Source of the DNA: Actinomycetota bacterium
GTDB lineage: Bacteria > Actinomycetota > Coriobacteriia > Coriobacteriales > RUG844
Assembly: GCA_013335845.1 (NCBI GenBank)
Contig: JAAXUU010000033.1
Coordinates: forward strand, 1-9,573
Direction: 5' to 3'
DNA length: 9,573 nucleotides
Positions 5,971-9,573 of the stretch are shown here, in pieces. The position numbers and the translations under genes are program-made. The notes beneath the pieces were generated by a model. It did not search any database, was not told the DNA's origin, and was given only the letters and a program-made list of their open reading frames with translations. Numbering within the stretch: the stretch's first letter is position 1; every line of letters starts with the position of its first letter.

Positions 5971-7920
5971 ATGGTTAAAAATATTCAAATCAATCCCAAG
6001 GAGTTAGATCAGCGCCTCTCGAGGCGTAGCTTCCTCCAGGGCGCGCTTCTAACCGGCGCTGCAGTTGCCGGTTTGGCGGTTACCGGTTGTGTACCTCAGG
6101 AGACAAAACCCGGTTCCGATCAAGCCGGCGAGGTTAAAACAAAGCCGCTTCCGCTTATTTTTAAGAGTGAAGAGTATGCTGATGGCGAAATTGTAGATGC
6201 CGATCTTCTTATCATCGGTTCTGGTTATGCAGGTCTTTGGGCTCTCATGACTGCTCATGAGAAAGGTGTTGCCAACATTGCTGTTATGGATAAGGGCGCT
6301 ATTGGTCATTCGTCTGTCGCATCGCTTACGCTTGGTACGAGTGCGTATGTACTTCCTGAAGAAGGCGACGATCTTGATGCAACTCTTGAAGAAGTTGTAA
6401 GAGACGCCGACTACCTGAGCCGTCAGGACATTTGGTATGACATGTTTTCCAAGTCTAAGGAACGTCTCGACAAGATAAACTCAATGGGTCTTGCCTATAT
6501 GGCCCCTGGTCGTTTGACTTCTGACGGTAACGTTGAGCTTAAGATCTCTGGCGGCACTGCTTATACTGATAGTACCGGTACCGACCGCGTTTGTGGAAAG
6601 GCTGCCGTTTGCTGCTACATGGATCAGGTTAAGGATTACGAAGACGTTAAGTACTTCTCCAAAACCATGGCAACCGAACTTCTTAAGGAAGGCGACCGCG
6701 TAGTTGGTGCTGTAGGTGTTAATCGTACAAACGGGAATGCAGTAGCAATTCGCGCAAAAGCCACTATCGTTGCGACTGGCCAGTGCACCTTTAAGGGTCA
6801 ACATGCTATTACTGAAATTGAGACCGGCGATGGCTATCAGCTGGTTTATGACGCTGGCGGCCGATTGAATAATCTTGAGTTCAACTCCTTCGATGTTGAC
6901 CCTGTTGGTTACATGCTGGAAGGGGGCTCAATACTGTGTGAGATGGGCAGTATCCTCGAGAACGTTAATGGCGAAGACTTCATGTGGTCTATCGATCCCG
7001 AGCGTGGTTGTGGTTGTAACGTAGCATATTCTACTCGCGGCATGGCTATGGAAGTGGCTGCTGGCCGCGGTCCCATTTTCTGCAACCGTAAAACCGAGGT
7101 CTTTGGCGAAGTTGGTCAGAACGAACATTGGCTACCCTTCCTGTCCCCTGGTAGTTGGCAGCGCACAAACGAGGATCGTTTCGCCGACATCGGTTTCGAC
7201 TTGGTCGAAACTCCTCAGAAGTTTACTGCGAATTCCTTCGGAATCATCGGCGCCATCGTTACCGATGTTAACTGTAAGACTGACCTACCTGGCCTCTTTG
7301 CAGCTTCTGTTGCCGTATCTACCGACCCTGGCAAGATTAAGGGTGTTGAGAGTCAGCGCGGTTTGTGGACAGGCATTCAGTCAGGCACCAGCTCAGCAGA
7401 GTATCTAGGCAGTGCTGCTGATGTAACTCTTGCCGATTCGGAAATTGCTGGCATCCTCGCAAATGCTAACGTGATTCTTGGTCGTAAGGGCACTTTGTCC
7501 GCAAATGAACTTATTACTAAGCTTCAGCGCCAGGTATTCGATTATCGCGTTGGCCTTTTGAAGACCGAGGAATCTCTGACTGCTGCGTTGGCTGTTTGTC
7601 GTGAGTGCCAGGTTCTTCTTAATCAAGTCAGTATTGACGATTCTCATGAGCTCATAAAGTTCTACGAGGCACGCAATATGGTCAATATTGCCGAGCTGCA
7701 TCTGCTTGCTTCTATCGACCGCAAGGAAACCCGTGTATGCCACCTACGCATGGATTATCCCGAGCGCAAGGATGGTGAGTGGCTGAAATGGATCGAGTGG
7801 ACCAAGGGTGCTGACGGAAAGCCAAATAAGTCATATCGAAATGTTCCCTTCGACGAGTTTCCTGTACAACCGGACGCCACTAAGGGTCTCAATGCTGTTG
7901 TGCGTACTATCACGGCATAG
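5971..7920 (+). CDS. Tat-exported flavoprotein subunit, fumarate/APS-reductase type (FAD-dependent oxidoreductase)
   Basis: This 649-residue protein starts with a twin-arginine signal (SRRSFLQ, 17-23) and a lipobox, VTGC (C40), suggesting a Tat-exported lipoprotein. The FAD fold begins DADLLIIGSGYAGLWAL (GxGxxG at 83-88), and ETGDGYQLVYDAGG is the family's FAD/dinucleotide-proximal motif. The helical C-terminus has ARNMVNIAELHLL and RKETRVCHLRMDYP, as in FrdA, SdhA and AprA; succinate/fumarate enzymes carry similar Arg/His residues there. The short AprB-like Fe-S protein 43 bases downstream suggests a two-subunit enzyme like an AprAB core. AprA itself is cytoplasmic and lacks a signal peptide, so sulfate metabolism is unlikely; an exported reductase for an organic acceptor is the better inference. 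ATG 5971 is preferred: AAAGGA ends six bases upstream, while ATG 5965 sits directly against it. Substrate unknown. Confidence 0.9.
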   Translation: MVKNIQINPKELDQRLSRRSFLQGALLTGAAVAGLAVTGCVPQETKPGSDQAGEVKTKPLPLIFKSEEYADGEIVDADLLIIGSGYAGLWALMTAHEKGVANIAVMDKGAIGHSSVASLTLGTSAYVLPEEGDDLDATLEEVVRDADYLSRQDIWYDMFSKSKERLDKINSMGLAYMAPGRLTSDGNVELKISGGTAYTDSTGTDRVCGKAAVCCYMDQVKDYEDVKYFSKTMATELLKEGDRVVGAVGVNRTNGNAVAIRAKATIVATGQCTFKGQHAITEIETGDGYQLVYDAGGRLNNLEFNSFDVDPVGYMLEGGSILCEMGSILENVNGEDFMWSIDPERGCGCNVAYSTRGMAMEVAAGRGPIFCNRKTEVFGEVGQNEHWLPFLSPGSWQRTNEDRFADIGFDLVETPQKFTANSFGIIGAIVTDVNCKTDLPGLFAASVAVSTDPGKIKGVESQRGLWTGIQSGTSSAEYLGSAADVTLADSEIAGILANANVILGRKGTLSANELITKLQRQVFDYRVGLLKTEESLTAALAVCRECQVLLNQVSIDDSHELIKFYEARNMVNIAELHLLASIDRKETRVCHLRMDYPERKDGEWLKWIEWTKGADGKPNKSYRNVPFDEFPVQPDATKGLNAVVRTITA

Positions 7921-7963
7921 CATCCTCTATTGGTAAATACGCTACTCTATTGAAGGAGACATT

Positions 7964-8179
7964 GTGATCAATAACATCGACAGGGATAAATGCCTTCAGT
8001 GTGGAACCTGCACCGAAATCTGTACGAAGGATGTTCTACGTTGGCAGAGCCCAGAAAACAAGACGCCTATTATTAAGTATCCTGAAGACTGTCAAACTTG
8101 CTACAACTGCGAGATTATGTGTCCTGGTACAGCGATTTGGGTACACCCAGCTCAGCATAAGGTAGTTAATTGCTGGTAG
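7964..8179 (+). CDS. Small protein with two 4Fe-4S motifs, AprB-like electron-transfer subunit
   Basis: The 71-residue protein has two cysteine motifs, C10-x2-C13-x2-C16-x3-C20 and C43-x2-C46-x2-C49-x3-CP (C53), enough for two 4Fe-4S clusters. The stretch EDCQTCYNCEIMCPGTAIWVHP resembles the second cluster of APS reductase beta subunit (AprB), but the long AprB tail that wraps the alpha subunit is missing. A GTG start at 7964 follows AAGGAG with five bases between. It lies 43 bases after the flavoprotein stop and should be cotranscribed with it, passing electrons to its FAD. It has no signal peptide; if the complex works outside the membrane, it must be carried across by the Tat-signal-bearing partner. 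A cytoplasmic ferredoxin role is the alternative. Confidence 0.92.
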   Translation: MINNIDRDKCLQCGTCTEICTKDVLRWQSPENKTPIIKYPEDCQTCYNCEIMCPGTAIWVHPAQHKVVNCW

Positions 8180-8195
8180 CCGCTTAGGCGGGGAG

Positions 8196-8231
8196 GAACG
8201 CGATTGAACACCATGATTGATTGCGTTCTTT
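8196..8231 (+). terminator. Likely terminator of the flavoprotein 2/ferredoxin operon
   Basis: GAACGC (8196-8201) pairs with GCGTTC (8223-8228), and the stem extends inward about six more pairs, three of them G-U, followed by TTT. It begins 16 bases after the ferredoxin stop codon. Confidence 0.55.
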
Positions 8232-8264
8232 AGCCCTATGCTACGTACGGCATGTTGCTAGTGG

Positions 8265-8303
8265 AGAAGCCGTCATGTGCTATGCGCATGTAACGGCTTC
8301 TTT
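8265..8303 (+). terminator. Terminator hairpin forming the 5' exon of the group IIC intron
   Basis: AGAAGCCGT (8265-8273) pairs with ACGGCTTCT (8293-8301), with a second inner stem CATGTGC/GCGCATG (one G-U pair) around TAT, then TTT. It ends three bases before the intron's GTGCG. Class C introns typically insert just behind such hairpins, so this is the intron's target structure as well as a second terminator. Confidence 0.75.
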
Positions 8304-8306
8304 CCG

Positions 8307-8722
<416 letters not shown>

Positions 8723-9573
8723 TTGGGTGTAGAGAAGGACAGACAACTTCAAATGCAATTCTATGAAGGCCAGCTGTGGAGAGTACCTGCGGAACAGGGA
8801 GGGTATATAGCGGCGTCCGACACCCAAGGGATAACCCTTGACGAAACCATCAATATGCACCAATCAAAGAGCTTGCTCGAAAGAATCGTGTCCAAACCCA
8901 ATTTACGCGAAGCGTATAAGAAGGTGAGGGCGAATAGGGGTGCAGCGGGAATCGACAAGATGGAAGTGAATGAACTTCACGACTATTTCCAAGAAAACGC
9001 TGACGAACTTATAGGGCGATTGCTCGCGGGAAAGTACACCCCAACGCCAGTGCGAAGGGTGGAAATCCCGAAGAAAGAGAAGGGTAAGGTAAGGAAACTC
9101 GGGATACCGACGATGATCGACCGTGTGATCCAGCAGGCTATTTGCCAAGTGTTGTCCCCGCTGTTCGAACCGCAGTTCTCAGAGCACAGTTACGGATTCA
9201 GACCTAAACGAAGTGCGCATGATGCCCTTAGTGCTTGTCAGGAAAATGTCGATGACGGCTACACCTATGTCGTCGACATGGACTTGGAGAAGTTCTTCGA
9301 CACGGTATGTCAGTCCAGACTCATCCAGATTCTTTCGGAGGTCGTGACAGATGGGCGGGTCGTCTCGCTCATCCACAAATACCTGCATGCAGGAGTCATA
9401 GTCAAAGGGCGCTACGAGGAGACGATGGTCGGAATGCCACAAGGAGGACCGCTCTCGCCGCTCCTGTCCAACATCATGCTCAACGAGTTGGATAGGGAGT
9501 TGGAGAGAAGGGGACATCACTTCGTTCGCTACGCCGATGACTGCATGATTTTCTGCAAGTCACGGAAAGCCGC
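8723..9573 (+). CDS. ltrA: Group II intron reverse transcriptase/maturase (partial, 3' end outside window)
   Basis: The visible 283 codons are open to the right edge and cover the N-terminal and central RT blocks. GIPT-DRVIQQAI and SYGFRPKRSAHDA are the early RT motifs. Motif A is VVDMDLEKFF (catalytic D185), RT4 is MPQGGPLSPLLSN (238-250), and the catalytic YADD is at 270-273. All residues needed for polymerase activity in this part are intact. The remaining finger/palm, maturase (X) and DNA-binding regions are beyond the window. TTG 8723 is preferred because GGGAGG lies six bases upstream and the frame is open from there; ATG 8753 is the alternative. The protein would splice the intron RNA and support retrohoming behind terminators. 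Confidence 0.95.
   Translation, partial: MGVEKDRQLQMQFYEGQLWRVPAEQGGYIAASDTQGITLDETINMHQSKSLLERIVSKPNLREAYKKVRANRGAAGIDKMEVNELHDYFQENADELIGRLLAGKYTPTPVRRVEIPKKEKGKVRKLGIPTMIDRVIQQAICQVLSPLFEPQFSEHSYGFRPKRSAHDALSACQENVDDGYTYVVDMDLEKFFDTVCQSRLIQILSEVVTDGRVVSLIHKYLHAGVIVKGRYEETMVGMPQGGPLSPLLSNIMLNELDRELERRGHHFVRYADDCMIFCKSRKA

Noticed and set aside
5971..8179. Genuine APS reductase (aprAB) for sulfate metabolism
   Set aside because: AprA has no Tat signal, AprB has a long tail that is absent here, and no sat, dsr or qmo genes are in view.

Overview
The window looks like an accessory stretch of chromosome from an anaerobic, gut-type actinobacterium, most likely class Coriobacteriia, family Eggerthellaceae. 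This is inferred from the pairing of Tat-exported FAD reductases with dedicated local regulators, the moderate GC content, the kinase with a membrane C-terminus, and a group IIC intron. No marker gene fixes the species.

Layout. (1) Bases 1-1466, minus strand: the N-terminal 488 codons of a Ser/Thr protein kinase with a multi-pass membrane C-terminus, continuing past the left edge. (2) Bases 1467-1728: gene-free, but holding a plus-strand intrinsic terminator with no gene in front of it. (3) A tRNA-Leu(CAG) gene with encoded CCA at 1729-1815, followed by its own terminator. (4) An AT-richer regulator with two MarR-type winged-helix domains in one chain (1992-2924). (5) A strong sigma70-type promoter overlapped by a direct repeat (3015-3051), then a Tat-exported FAD_binding_2 flavoprotein (3107-4900). 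(6) A perfect 15-bp inverted repeat, then a Crp/Fnr-family regulator (4979-5656). (7) About 300 bp of regulatory DNA, then a second Tat-exported flavoprotein of the fumarate/APS-reductase type (5971-7920), closely followed by a small protein with two 4Fe-4S motifs (7964-8179). (8) Two terminator hairpins. (9) The 5' part of a group IIC intron (from 8307) with its reverse transcriptase/maturase (from 8723), running off the right edge.

How it may work together. Two reductase units each sit beside a one-component regulator: double-MarR next to flavoprotein 1, and Crp/Fnr next to flavoprotein 2 plus ferredoxin. Both flavoproteins carry twin-arginine signals with a Cys at the end of the hydrophobic stretch, so they probably act outside the membrane as terminal reductases for organic electron acceptors. 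The substrates cannot be read from sequence. Neither flavoprotein shows a fused FMN-binding, heme or membrane domain, so the electron donor chain must be the small Fe-S protein (for flavoprotein 2) or proteins encoded elsewhere. The intron sits directly behind a terminator hairpin, as is usual for class C introns.
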